NCBI GenBank assembly: GCA_000696115.1
Contig: JJOH01000109.1
Span: 1 to 64,000 of the forward strand
DNA: 64,000 nt
Direction: 5' to 3'
Origin: Streptomyces olindensis
GTDB taxonomy: Bacteria > Actinomycetota > Actinomycetes > Streptomycetales > Streptomycetaceae
Positions 27,236-35,594 of this stretch are shown here, one piece after another; position 1 is the stretch's first letter, and every line of letters begins with the position of its first letter. The position numbers and the translations under genes are program-made. The notes under the pieces are model-generated. The model saw only the letters and a program-made list of their open reading frames with translations, was not told the origin of the DNA and did no database searches.

Positions 27236-27367
27236 ACGGCCATGCCCTCTCCTCAGCGACGGCCTCGGCAACCAGCGCCTCCAGCAGAGTCTCAAGCCCA
27301 GGCCCATGGGGCGACCGAGGCCGCGGCTGCCAACCTCTCACGCCCGAAAGGAAAGAAAAGGAAAGAC

Positions 27368-27721
27368 ATGTCGCTCCTGAAGACCATCGACACCGATCCC
27401 TCCTTCGCGCCGCACGAGTCCGGCCCGCTCCCGGAACGCCTGATTTCCGGCAACCCCGCCTTCAAGACCTGGGCCCAGGACGTCGCCCGTGGGGAGGCGA
27501 TCCATACGGGCGTCTGGGAAGCGACGCCCGGCGAGACGCGTTCGATCAAGGGTGAGACCTTCGAGTTCTGCCATATCCTCGCCGGCGTCGTCGAGCTCAC
27601 GCCGGACGGTGGCGAGCCGGTGGTCTACAAGGCAGGCGACAGCTTTGTCATGAAGCCGGGCTTCGCAGGCGTCTGGAAGACCATCGAAACCGTGCGCAAG
27701 ATCTACGTGATCGTGAAGTGA
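27368..27721 (+). CDS. cupin-domain protein (DUF861/ureidoglycine aminohydrolase-like)
   Basis: 117 aa single cupin. The beta-barrel core GVWEATPGETRSIKGETFEFCHILAGVVELTPDGGEPVVYKAGDSFVMKPGFAGVWKTIETVRKIYVIV matches the small DUF861-type cupins that sit beside amine and polyamine catabolic genes. The metal ligands of the first cupin motif are only partly kept (one His, one Glu). The ATG at 27368 has an A-rich GGAAAG leader. It stands alone between the terminator and the convergent iclR gene. Role unknown; a stabilising or regulatory function in amine use is inferred. Confidence 0.8.
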   Translation: MSLLKTIDTDPSFAPHESGPLPERLISGNPAFKTWAQDVARGEAIHTGVWEATPGETRSIKGETFEFCHILAGVVELTPDGGEPVVYKAGDSFVMKPGFAGVWKTIETVRKIYVIVK

Positions 27722-27823
27722 TGCCGACGCGCGACGCCCGCCTCCCGCAGGGAGGGGGCCGGACCCGCCCGGGTGGGGAACGCGGCCGTCAGCCGGGGTG
27801 AGTACCCGGAGCCGGGACAGCCG

Positions 27824-28573
27824 TCAGGCCTGGTGTCGGGCGGTGATCTCCGCCGCCGTCTCGGCGACCAGCCGGCCCAGCTCGGGCAGTCGGCCGGGCT
27901 CGAAGCGGGAGTCGGGCAGGGAGACGGCCACGGCGGCCAGCGGCACGCCGTCGCCGTCCAGGACAGGTGCCGCGATGGCGCAGACGCCTTGAAGGTACTG
28001 GTTGTGGTTGACGGCGTAGCCGCGCTTTCTGACGCGCTGGAGCTCCGACCGCAGCTGCACCGGGTCGGTGATGGTCTCCTCGCCGTAACCCTCCAGCGTG
28101 CCCGCGGCGACCTCGTCGACGTCGGCCTTCGCCAGATGGGCGAGGACCGCGTGCCCGGAGGCCGTGGCGTGCAGGGGCGAGGTGTCGCCGATCGCGTGGA
28201 AGGTGCGCACGGCGTGGTCGCAGTCGACACGGTCGACGACGACCACGCTGTGCAGGGCATCAGGCACGGACAGGTGGATGGTCTCGTTCAGCACGTCACG
28301 GAGCCGGATCATCGGCTCCCGTGCGGCGGCGAACAGGCTGGAGCCCTGCAGGGCGGCGGGTCGTACGGCCAGGACGCGGGCGCCGATCTCCCAGCGCGTG
28401 GTGTCCTTGCGGTTCGCCCGCAGCCAGCCGGCCTCGTTGAGCGTGAGCAGGGTGCGCTGCACAGTGGACTTCGGAAGCCCGAAGATCTTCGTCAACTCCC
28501 CCACGGTCACGGGCTGATGCTGCGCGACCGCCTCCAGAACCCGCAGCGACCTGGTGACGCTCTTCATCTCCAT
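27824..28573 (-). CDS. IclR-family regulator (copy 1)
   Basis: 249 aa. N-terminal winged HTH (MEMKSVTRSLRVLEAVAQHQPVTVGELTKIFGLPKSTVQRTL) and a C-terminal IclR effector domain (PLHATASGHAVLAHLAK, GYAVNHNQYLQGVCAIAAPVLD, AVAVSLPDSRFEP). The first ~110 residues are nearly identical to the second IclR at 28940-29692, while the effector half has diverged, so this is a tandem duplicate with probably different ligand range. Its upstream region carries the same double operator as copy 2 (28645-28681). Unlike copy 2 it has no divergent partner gene, so autoregulation or action on the neighbouring catabolic genes is likely. Confidence 0.92.
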   Translation of the reverse strand: MEMKSVTRSLRVLEAVAQHQPVTVGELTKIFGLPKSTVQRTLLTLNEAGWLRANRKDTTRWEIGARVLAVRPAALQGSSLFAAAREPMIRLRDVLNETIHLSVPDALHSVVVVDRVDCDHAVRTFHAIGDTSPLHATASGHAVLAHLAKADVDEVAAGTLEGYGEETITDPVQLRSELQRVRKRGYAVNHNQYLQGVCAIAAPVLDGDGVPLAAVAVSLPDSRFEPGRLPELGRLVAETAAEITARHQA

Positions 28574-28644
28574 TCGGTGCCCCCTCAGATCTGTGGAGTG
28601 CCTGTGTCACCTCTTGACTCCCTTGGGAAGCCAAAGGCATGATC

Positions 28645-28681
28645 GTGCCAGATGGTAGCACATCGTTCCACAATGCGGCAC
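28645..28681. promoter_or_regulatory. double IclR operator upstream of iclR copy 1
   Basis: Two 17-bp imperfect palindromes: GTGCCAGATGGTAGCAC (28645-28661) and GTTCCACAATGCGGCAC (28665-28681), with centres 20 bp apart. The same pair, with the same spacing, lies upstream of iclR copy 2. TTCCACAATxxGGxA resembles known IclR-type sites. Confidence 0.7.
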
Positions 28682-28868
28682 ACTCGCATGCTCCCGGGGC
28701 GTCCGATCACCGGACCGGCCTTGAGGGGTGATGGGAGTCCCGATTCCCCGCGGCGATGGACAGCGGTAGTGCGCTGACCGTGCCTACTGCGCCGCGTGGT
28801 GCGGCCGCCCTGTGCCCGAGCCGTCTCCCCCCGGCCGGGCACAGGGCACGGCTGCCGTGACATGGGCA

Positions 28869-28908
28869 GAGGGGCGGCTCGCACGCTGACGCGTGTGAGC
28901 CGCCCCTC
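28869..28908. terminator. hairpin between the two iclR genes
   Basis: GAGGGGCGGCTC (28869-28880) pairs with GAGCCGCCCCTC (28897-28908) and the stem can extend by part of GCAC/GTGT. It lies 32 bp past the stop of iclR copy 2 on the reverse strand, as a terminator would. Confidence 0.75.
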
Positions 28909-28939
28909 GTCGGCGTGGCTGCGGACCGCCGCTTTCCGT

Positions 28940-29692
28940 TCAGGCGCCCAGGCGGCGCCGTGTGATCTCCGCGGCTGTGTCGGCGACGAGGCGGCCCCAC
29001 TCGGGGACGCGTTCATCGTCGAACCGCGACTCGGGCATGGAGATGGCCACGGTGGCCAGAGGCGTGCCGTCCTCGTCCAGAACGGGAGCGGCGACGGCGC
29101 AGACGCCCGGCCGGTACTGGTTGCGGTTGACCGCGTACCCGTCGGCGCGGATGCGGTCCAGTTCGGCGTGCAGCTCTTCGGGGTCGACGGGGGTCGTGTC
29201 GCTGAAACGCTCCAGCCCTCGCGTGATGAGTTCGTCGACGTCCCGCCTCGGAAGGTGAGCGAGAACGGTGCGTCCGACGGCGGTGGCGTGCAGGGGAGAG
29301 GTGTCGCCGATCGTGTGGAAGGTGCGTACGGGGTGGTCGCAGTCGACGCGGTCCACCACGACCATGCACTGCAGGGCGTCCGGTACCGACAGGTGGATGG
29401 TCTCGTTCACCGTGTCCCGGAGGCGAACCATGGGTTCACGGGCGGCGGCGAACAGGCTGGAGCCCTGCAGGGCGGCGGGTCGTACGGCCAGGACGCGGGC
29501 GCCGATCTCCCAGCGGGTGGTGTCCTTGCGGTTGGCGCGCAGCCAGCCGGCCTCCGCCAGCGTGACCAAGGTGCGCTGCACGGTGGACTTGGGCAGTCCG
29601 AAGAGCTTCGTCAACTCCCCTACGGTCACGGGCTGATGCTGGGCGACCGCCTCCAGGATTCGCAGCGACCTGGTGACGCTCTTCATTTCCAT
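28940..29692 (-). CDS. IclR-family regulator (copy 2)
   Basis: 250 aa. Same architecture as copy 1: HTH MEMKSVTRSLRILEAVAQHQPVTVGELTKLFGLPKSTVQRTL and effector domain with PLHATAVGRTVLAHLPR, GYAVNRNQYRPGVCAVAAPVLDEDG, VAISMPESRFDDERVPEWG. ATG 29692 aligns with the copy 1 start; longer upstream readings are not supported. It is divergently placed from the large catabolic operon starting at 29966, with the double operator between them, so it is the prime candidate for its regulator. IclR proteins commonly sense small carboxylates or aromatic/amine catabolites. Confidence 0.93.
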   Translation of the reverse strand: MEMKSVTRSLRILEAVAQHQPVTVGELTKLFGLPKSTVQRTLVTLAEAGWLRANRKDTTRWEIGARVLAVRPAALQGSSLFAAAREPMVRLRDTVNETIHLSVPDALQCMVVVDRVDCDHPVRTFHTIGDTSPLHATAVGRTVLAHLPRRDVDELITRGLERFSDTTPVDPEELHAELDRIRADGYAVNRNQYRPGVCAVAAPVLDEDGTPLATVAISMPESRFDDERVPEWGRLVADTAAEITRRRLGA

Positions 29693-29768
29693 CCGGTTTC
29701 CCCCTGTTAATCCTCGAAATTTCTGCTGGACACCCTCTTGACTCCCCTCTGAGCCACTGCCATTCTCT

Positions 29769-29805
29769 GTGCCAGATTCTAGCACAGCATTCCACAATGT
29801 GGCAC
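29769..29805. promoter_or_regulatory. double IclR operator between iclR copy 2 and the catabolic operon
   Basis: GTGCCAGATTCTAGCAC (29769-29785) and ATTCCACAATGTGGCAC (29789-29805), each near-palindromic, with centres exactly 20 bp apart as in the copy 1 region. The second site is the better palindrome (TTCCACAATGTGGCA). It lies in the 273-bp divergent region upstream of the oxidase operon. Confidence 0.75.
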
Positions 29806-29965
29806 GGCTCCAAGAGGGTCCCGCCGAAGTGAGCCGGACTGCGAGATGCGGCGGTTGTGAGCCGCAGGACCCCACAAGGTCCGGCTCCCGCCCAAACTCT
29901 CTCGAATCGAACAGCCTCACGCTGAGGGCACAGCATGCGCCTCGGCGATACGAAAGGAAAGTCCT

Positions 29966-31102
29966 GTGTCAGCTGCCAGGAAGCGCGTCGCCGTCGTCGG
30001 CGTGGGAACGATGGGCAGCCAGGCCGCCTGGCGGCTGGCGGCCCGTGGCGCCGAGGTCGTCGGATACGACCGGTTCGCCCCCGGCCACGACCGCAGTGCC
30101 GCCGGCGGCGAGTCCCGGATCTTCCGCAGCGCCCACTTCGAGGACTCCCGGTACGTCCCGCTCCTCAAGCACGCCGACACCCTGTGGGAGCAGCTCCAGC
30201 AGGAGACCGGCCGCGAGCTGCGCCGCCTGACCGGGTGCCTGCTCATGGGGCCGACCGAGCACCAGCAGATGGCCACCGTCCTGCAGTCCATCGCCGAGCA
30301 CGGCCTCGACCACGAGGTGCTCGACGCCGAGGCCCTGGCCAAGCGCTTCCCGCAGTACCGGATCGAGGACGGCGACGCGGCAGTGCTCGACCGCCGCGCC
30401 GGTCTCATCCGCCCCGAACTGACCGTCCAGACCGCCGCCCGACGCGCGGAACAGCTGGGGGCCGTGATCCACCGCTATACGCCGGTGCGCGAGGTCACGC
30501 CGGTGAGCGGCGGGGTGGAGATCCGCACCGACACCGGCAGCGAGCGCTTCGACGCGGCCGTGGTCACCCCGGGCCCCTGGGTCAACGACCTGCTGCCCGC
30601 CCTGCCCTGGGAGGTGCAGATCCGCCGCATCATCAGCGCCTGGTTCGTGCCCACCACCGACGCCTGGTTCGGCGAGGAGCGTCCCGCGTTCATCCGTACG
30701 GCACCGACCCACTGCTACGGCCTGCCCTCCCCGGACGGCATCTCGGTCAAGCTCGGCCTCTCCCAGGCCCTGCACCGGCCGGCCGGCGACCCGAACCAGC
30801 TGGACCGGACGGTGCAGCCGGAGGAGCTGGAGATCTTCGCCGACCTGATGGGCCGCTACCTGCCGGACCTCAACCCCGACCCGACCCGTCTGGCCGTCTA
30901 CATGGAGGGCTACACCGGCAGCAGCCGCCCGCTGGTCGGCCCGCTGCCCGGCGCCGAGAACCTGATCCTGCTCGCCGGCTTCTCCGGCCACGGCTTCAAG
31001 CTCTCGCCCGCCTTCGGCGACATCGCCGCCGACCTCGCGCTGGACGGCTCCTCGCCCCAGCCCATCGACTTCATCTCCACCCTCGACCGCACCGCGGCCT
31101 GA
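29966..31102 (+). CDS. SolA/sarcosine oxidase-like FAD-dependent amine oxidase (tandem copy 1)
   Basis: 378 aa. DAO-fold flavoenzyme with the N-terminal ADP-binding motif VAVVGVGTMGSQAAWRLAARGAEVVGYDRF and SAAGGESRIFR (monomeric sarcosine/N-methyltryptophan oxidase family). C-terminal LLAGFSGHGFKLSPAFGDIAADLAL contacts the flavin. In monomeric sarcosine oxidase a Cys in an AVCMYT segment binds FAD covalently; the matching region here reads AVYMEGYTGSSRP, so that Cys appears absent. The GTG at 29966 follows GAAAGGA at 29952-29958. First gene of a 13-gene operon. Likely reaction: oxidative N-dealkylation or deamination of a secondary or primary amine with H2O2 release. Confidence 0.87.
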   Translation: MSAARKRVAVVGVGTMGSQAAWRLAARGAEVVGYDRFAPGHDRSAAGGESRIFRSAHFEDSRYVPLLKHADTLWEQLQQETGRELRRLTGCLLMGPTEHQQMATVLQSIAEHGLDHEVLDAEALAKRFPQYRIEDGDAAVLDRRAGLIRPELTVQTAARRAEQLGAVIHRYTPVREVTPVSGGVEIRTDTGSERFDAAVVTPGPWVNDLLPALPWEVQIRRIISAWFVPTTDAWFGEERPAFIRTAPTHCYGLPSPDGISVKLGLSQALHRPAGDPNQLDRTVQPEELEIFADLMGRYLPDLNPDPTRLAVYMEGYTGSSRPLVGPLPGAENLILLAGFSGHGFKLSPAFGDIAADLALDGSSPQPIDFISTLDRTAA

Positions 31103-31146
31103 CCCCGCCCCGACCACCGTTCGGTACATCCGGCAAGGAGAACCAC

Positions 31147-32283
31147 ATGGCCACGAGGAAACGTGTCGCCGTCGTCGGCACCGGCACGGTGGGCAGCCAG
31201 GCCGCCTGGCGGCTGGCGGCCCGTGGTGCCGAGGTCGTCGGATACGACCGGTTCGCCCCCGGCCACGACCGCAGTGCCGCGGGCGGTGAGACCCGGGTCT
31301 TCCGCAGCGTGCAGACCGACGACGGCCGCTATGTGCCGCTCGTCCGGCACGCCGACGCCCTGTGGGAGCAGTTGCAGGCGGAGACCGGGCGGGAGCTGCG
31401 CCGCCTGACCGGGGCCCTGGTCATGGGGCCGGCCGACCACCCCGAGATGCGTACCGTCAGGGACGTCGTCGCCGAGCACGGCCTCGACCACGAGGTGCTC
31501 GACGCCGAGGCGGTGGCCAAGCGTTTCCCGCAGCTTCGCGTCGACGACGGCGATCTGGTGGTCCTGGACCGTCACGCGGGCTTCGTCCGCCCCGAGCTGA
31601 CGGTCCAGACCGCGGCCCGGCGCGCCGAGGAACTGGGCGCCCGGATCCGCCGCTACACCCCGGTCCGGGAGGTCACCCCCGTCGCCGGGGGAGGCGTGGA
31701 GATCCGCACCGACACCGGCACGGAGCGTTTCGACGCCGCGGTCGTCACCCCCGGCCCGTGGGTGGGTGACCTGCTGCCCGGCCTGCCGTGGGAGGTGAGT
31801 GTCTACCGCGCGATCAGCGCCTGGTTCCTGCCCCATGAGGACCAGTCGGCGGATGCGGAGCGGCCCGCCTTCATCCGCCGGGGCGACGTCCCCTTCTACG
31901 GCATCCCGTCCCCGGACGGGATGACCGTCAAGCTCGGCCTGTCCCAGGCCCACCACAAGCCTGTGGATGACCCGAACCGCCTGAACCGGACCGTCGCACC
32001 GGAGGAACTGGAGACGTTCACGGAGATCGTGCGGCGCCACCTGCCCGGCCTGAACCCCGACCCGGTACGGCTGTCCGTCTTCATGGAGGGCTACACCGAC
32101 AGCACCCGGCCGCTGGTGGGCCACCTGCCGGGCTGCGAGGACATCGTCCTGCTGGCCGGCTTCTCCGGCCAGGGCTTCAAGCTCTCGCCCGCCATGGGCG
32201 ACATCGCCGCGGACCTCGCCCTTCAGGGCCGCACCGCCCAGCCGATCGACTTCATCACCACCAACGGCCGCATCGCGGCCTGA
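31147..32283 (+). CDS. SolA/sarcosine oxidase-like FAD-dependent amine oxidase (tandem copy 2)
   Basis: 378 aa, a tandem paralogue of the preceding enzyme with long blocks of identity (e.g. GRELRRLTG, DHEVLDAEA). Same FAD motif (VAVVGTGTVGSQAAWRLAARGAEV) and GETRVFRS. Substrate-side segments differ: GDVPFYGIPSPDG replaces APTHCYGLPSPDG, and VFMEGYTDSTRPLVG replaces VYMEGYTGSSRP. The two enzymes therefore probably act on related amines. Starts at ATG 31147 after GGCAAGGAGAA, 44 bp downstream of copy 1. Confidence 0.87.
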   Translation: MATRKRVAVVGTGTVGSQAAWRLAARGAEVVGYDRFAPGHDRSAAGGETRVFRSVQTDDGRYVPLVRHADALWEQLQAETGRELRRLTGALVMGPADHPEMRTVRDVVAEHGLDHEVLDAEAVAKRFPQLRVDDGDLVVLDRHAGFVRPELTVQTAARRAEELGARIRRYTPVREVTPVAGGGVEIRTDTGTERFDAAVVTPGPWVGDLLPGLPWEVSVYRAISAWFLPHEDQSADAERPAFIRRGDVPFYGIPSPDGMTVKLGLSQAHHKPVDDPNRLNRTVAPEELETFTEIVRRHLPGLNPDPVRLSVFMEGYTDSTRPLVGHLPGCEDIVLLAGFSGQGFKLSPAMGDIAADLALQGRTAQPIDFITTNGRIAA

Positions 32284-32301
32284 GCTCGAACGAGGTAAGA
32301 C

Positions 32302-33273
32302 ATGACCCTGACCATCGGCCCGCTGCGGGCCGAGCCCGGCCAGAAGACCCGCGGGACCCTGCCCGCCGACCTCGGCTCCACGACGGCCCAGGTTCCCGTG
32401 ATCCTCGTCAACGGCTCCCGTCCGGGCCCCAGAGTGGTGATCACCGGGGGTGTGCACGGCGGCGAGTTCATCGGCGTCGACGCCACCACCCGCCTGGCCG
32501 GGCTGCTGGAACCGGACGAGGTCGCCGGCCAGCTGGTGATCTGCCCCGTGTCCAACCCCCCGGCCGTCTACGGGGGCAGGCTCAACATCTCCCCGCTGGA
32601 CGGCGTCAACATCAACCGCGTCTTCCCCGGCGACAAGGACGGCGGCCCCACCGACCGCATGGCGGCCTGGCTCTTCGAGCACCTGATCGACGGCGCCGAC
32701 GCCTACATCGACCTGCACAGCGGCGGCATCGACCAGCACCTGCTCGACTTCGTCGGCTACCGCCTGACCGGCGACGACGAACTGGACGCGAAGAACAAGG
32801 CGATGGCCCACGCGGTCGGATACGAGCTGGTCATCTTCGGCACCAGCCCGGACGGCGGCAACAGCCACGCCGCGGCGAACCGCCAGGGCATCCCCGCGAT
32901 CCTCGTCGAGACCGGCCAACTCGGCGACCGCGACCCCGCCACCGTGCGCAGGCTCCTCGACGCCCTCTACCGGATCCTGCACCACCTCGGAGTCATCGAG
33001 GCCCCGCAGGACCTCGCACCGGTGACCGTGCAGCCGCGCGACTGGATCTGGACGGGCGAGGTCGTCTCCCCGGTCACCGGTCTGTGGTACCCGGACGCGG
33101 TCACCGGTGACGAGGTTTCCGAGGGACAGACCATCGGCCGCATCATCGACCCGGTCGACGGCACCGAGCACAAGATCACCGCCACGGCCACCGGAAAGAT
33201 CATCTACGGCATGAACGGGCTCTCCGTCCGCCCCGGCACGGAGCTCGCCGCCATCGCCGTCCCGCACCACTGA
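32302..33273 (+). CDS. M14-type succinylglutamate desuccinylase/aspartoacylase-family deacylase (copy 1)
   Basis: 323 aa. Zinc carboxypeptidase-like fold. Zn ligands are expected in VVITGGVHGGEFIGVDA (His/Glu) and AYIDLHSGGIDQH (His), with catalytic Glu in ILVETGQLGD. Family members remove N-acyl groups from amino acids or diamines (aspartoacylase, AstE, and DoeB, the N-acetyl-diaminobutyrate deacetylase of ectoine breakdown). A C-terminal biotinyl-lipoyl-like barrel (VSPVTGLWYPDAVTGDEVSEGQTIGRI) is typical of this subgroup. It lies 18 bp after the oxidases. A second, diverged copy lies at 38733. Confidence 0.85.
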   Translation: MTLTIGPLRAEPGQKTRGTLPADLGSTTAQVPVILVNGSRPGPRVVITGGVHGGEFIGVDATTRLAGLLEPDEVAGQLVICPVSNPPAVYGGRLNISPLDGVNINRVFPGDKDGGPTDRMAAWLFEHLIDGADAYIDLHSGGIDQHLLDFVGYRLTGDDELDAKNKAMAHAVGYELVIFGTSPDGGNSHAAANRQGIPAILVETGQLGDRDPATVRRLLDALYRILHHLGVIEAPQDLAPVTVQPRDWIWTGEVVSPVTGLWYPDAVTGDEVSEGQTIGRIIDPVDGTEHKITATATGKIIYGMNGLSVRPGTELAAIAVPHH

Positions 33274-33355
33274 CGGGCCGCAGGCCCGCCCGCTGACTCC
33301 ACCCCCTACCCCCCCAGAGCTGGCCCCCCATTGCGCTACTTCCAGGAGATTTGTC

Positions 33356-34459
33356 ATGAGTGATGCCCAGATCGGTCGTAGAGCGCTCCTGCGCGGAGCA
33401 GGCGGCCTCGCCGCCCTCGCCGCTCTTCCCTCCCTGGCCGCCTGCGGCACCGGCACCAGCCGTGCCCAGGCCGGCGGCGGCAAGGGCGGCGGCAAGACGG
33501 TCGTCGTCCGTGACAGCGGCGGTTCCTACGGGGCGGCCCTGCAGAAGGCGATCTACACGCCGTTCACCCAGGAGACCGGCATCCAGGTCAAGGTGCTCAA
33601 CCTGGACGACGCCCCGCTGCTGGCGCAGATCAAGCAGGGCCGCCCGCAGTGCGACCTCATCAACAACTCGATGATGTCCCACATCAAGTACGTCAAGCAG
33701 GACGCGCTGGAGGCGCTGGACCTCGACCGGGTCAAGAGCGTGAAGAGCGCGAAGATCCCCGAGAACCAGATCACCGACCATGCCGTCGGCAGCAGCTTCT
33801 ACGGCGCGTGTATGGCGTACCGCACGGACGCCTTCGGCGGCAGGAAGCCGGAGTCGTGGGCGGACTTCTGGGACACCAAGGCGTTCCAGGGCGGTCGTTC
33901 GATGTGCAACCCGGACGGTGACCTGCCGGAGCTGGAGTTCGCGCTGCTGGCCGACGGCGTGCCGATGGACAAGCTGTACCCGCTCGATGTGGACCGGGCC
34001 TTCAAGGTGCTGACACAGCTGCGGGGCGACATCAAGAAGTTCTGGGACAGCGGCCCGCTGCCGGGTGTGCTGCTGAGCCGCCAGGAGGTGACGATGTCCA
34101 CCGTCTGGGACGGCCGGATCGCCGATCTGCAGAAGCAGGGCGTCCCGGTGGAGCGGCAGCTCAACGGCATGCGCCGCCAGTTCCAGGGCTACGCCATCGC
34201 CAAGGGCGCGGCCAACATAGACGCCGCCTACCAGCTGATGGACTTCTCGCTGCGTGCCGAGAGCCAGGCCGCCCTGGCCAAGGCCTTCCCGTCGAACCCG
34301 TCGTCCCCGCTGGCCTACGCCAAGCTCACCGAGGACGAGCGCAACGCACTCGCCGGTGCGCCCAAGTACTACGACAAGGGTTTCGACGCGGACGTCGACT
34401 GGTGGCTGAAGAACGAATCGGCCGTCACCAAGCGCTGGTTGGAGTGGGCTCGTGGCTGA
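33356..34459 (+). CDS. PotD-type ABC transporter substrate-binding lipoprotein
   Basis: 367 aa. The N-terminus GRRALLRGAGGLAALAALPSLAAC combines a twin-arginine-like motif with an LAAC lipobox, suggesting Tat-exported lipoprotein anchoring. The body is a cluster D periplasmic-binding fold (TVVVRDSGGSYGAALQKAIYTPFTQETGIQVKVLNLDDAPLLAQIK) of the spermidine/putrescine/iron-type group. ATG 33356 follows CAGGAGAT. It starts the PotDABC-type importer; the next gene overlaps by 8 nt. The ligand is presumably the amine degraded by the operon. Confidence 0.87.
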   Translation: MSDAQIGRRALLRGAGGLAALAALPSLAACGTGTSRAQAGGGKGGGKTVVVRDSGGSYGAALQKAIYTPFTQETGIQVKVLNLDDAPLLAQIKQGRPQCDLINNSMMSHIKYVKQDALEALDLDRVKSVKSAKIPENQITDHAVGSSFYGACMAYRTDAFGGRKPESWADFWDTKAFQGGRSMCNPDGDLPELEFALLADGVPMDKLYPLDVDRAFKVLTQLRGDIKKFWDSGPLPGVLLSRQEVTMSTVWDGRIADLQKQGVPVERQLNGMRRQFQGYAIAKGAANIDAAYQLMDFSLRAESQAALAKAFPSNPSSPLAYAKLTEDERNALAGAPKYYDKGFDADVDWWLKNESAVTKRWLEWARG

Positions 34460-35591
34460 ATTCGGTGTTGCCACACCGTCCGTCAAGGTGGCCGGCGGCA
34501 AGCCGGCCACCGCGACCGGCAAATCGCTGTCGGTGGTGGCCCTGCGCAAGACCTACGGCGACGTGGTCGCCGTCGACGAGGCGTCCATGGAGATCGCCGC
34601 CGGGGAGTTCGTCACCTTCCTCGGCTCCTCGGGGTCGGGCAAGACCACGACGCTGATGATGATCGCCGGGTTCTGCGAACCCGACTCCGGCACCATCACC
34701 GTCGGGGACCGGGATGTCACCCGGCTCGCGCCGCAGAAACGCGGCCTGGGCTTCGTCTTCCAGCAGTACCTGCTCTTCCCGCACATGACGGTCGCCGAGA
34801 ACGTCGCCTTTCCGCTCACCCTGCGCGGAGTGGCGAAGGACGAGATCCGCCGCCGGGTGGGGGAGACGCTGGAGATCGCGGGCCTGTCCGGGTTCGGCGG
34901 GCGTAAGCCGCGTGAGCTGTCCGGCGGTCAGCAGCAGCGGGTCGCCCTGTGCCGGGCGCTGGTCTACCGCCCGCCGGTCATCCTCATGGACGAACCGCTC
35001 GGCGCGCTGGACAAGAAGCTGCGTGACCAGCTCCAGGTCGAGATCAAGACCATCCAGCAGGAAATCGGCCTGACCGTCATCTATGTGACGCACGATCAGG
35101 AAGAAGCGCTGGTCATGTCCGACCGCATCGCGGTGATGCGCAACGGCCTGATCGAGCAGTTCGACACCCCCAGGGAGCTGTTCGAGCGGCCGAAGACGCC
35201 GTTCGTGGCGGACTTCCTGGGCGCGGCCAACTTCCTGCCCGGCCGCGTCGAGCAGCACGACGGCGAGCACACCCTGGTCCGCCTCGACAACAGCGGCGGC
35301 CTGATCAAGGCGCGCCGCCACGACCTCGCCGTGGGTGCCCAGGTCAAGGTCGCCGTCCAGCCGGGCCGGCTGCGAGCCTGCGCCACCGACGACGGCTTCT
35401 GTACCGGCACCGTCGAGACCGCCACGTATGTGGGCACTCTGGTCCGCGCCGGGGTGCGCATCGACGGCAAGGACGCGCCCCTGCTGCGTCTGGAGGTCCC
35501 GGCCGGCCGCGGACCCGTCGCCGGCGAGCGGGTCGGGATCACCGCCGATGCGGACGACGTCAACCTCTTCGCAGACGAACAGGCAGGGTGA
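34452..35591 (+). CDS. PotA-type ABC transporter ATP-binding protein
   Basis: 379 aa. Walker A (GSSGSGKTT) at ~59-67, Q-loop FVFQQYLLFPHMTVAENV, signature LSGGQQQRVALCRAL at ~155, Walker B (VILMDEPLGALDKKL) at ~176, switch VTHDQEEALVMSDRI. The C-terminal ~110 residues form a TOBE regulatory domain (DFLGAANFLPGRVEQ...). The start is set by the overlap with the binding-protein gene. It energises the two permeases that follow. Confidence 0.9.
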   Translation: MAEFGVATPSVKVAGGKPATATGKSLSVVALRKTYGDVVAVDEASMEIAAGEFVTFLGSSGSGKTTTLMMIAGFCEPDSGTITVGDRDVTRLAPQKRGLGFVFQQYLLFPHMTVAENVAFPLTLRGVAKDEIRRRVGETLEIAGLSGFGGRKPRELSGGQQQRVALCRALVYRPPVILMDEPLGALDKKLRDQLQVEIKTIQQEIGLTVIYVTHDQEEALVMSDRIAVMRNGLIEQFDTPRELFERPKTPFVADFLGAANFLPGRVEQHDGEHTLVRLDNSGGLIKARRHDLAVGAQVKVAVQPGRLRACATDDGFCTGTVETATYVGTLVRAGVRIDGKDAPLLRLEVPAGRGPVAGERVGITADADDVNLFADEQAG

Positions 35592-35594
35592 GCC

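Noticed and set aside
30910..33495. 861-codon reverse open frame across the oxidase and deacylase genes
   Set aside because: Same GC-driven shadow; composition is Gly/Asp/Val/Arg-rich with no domain.
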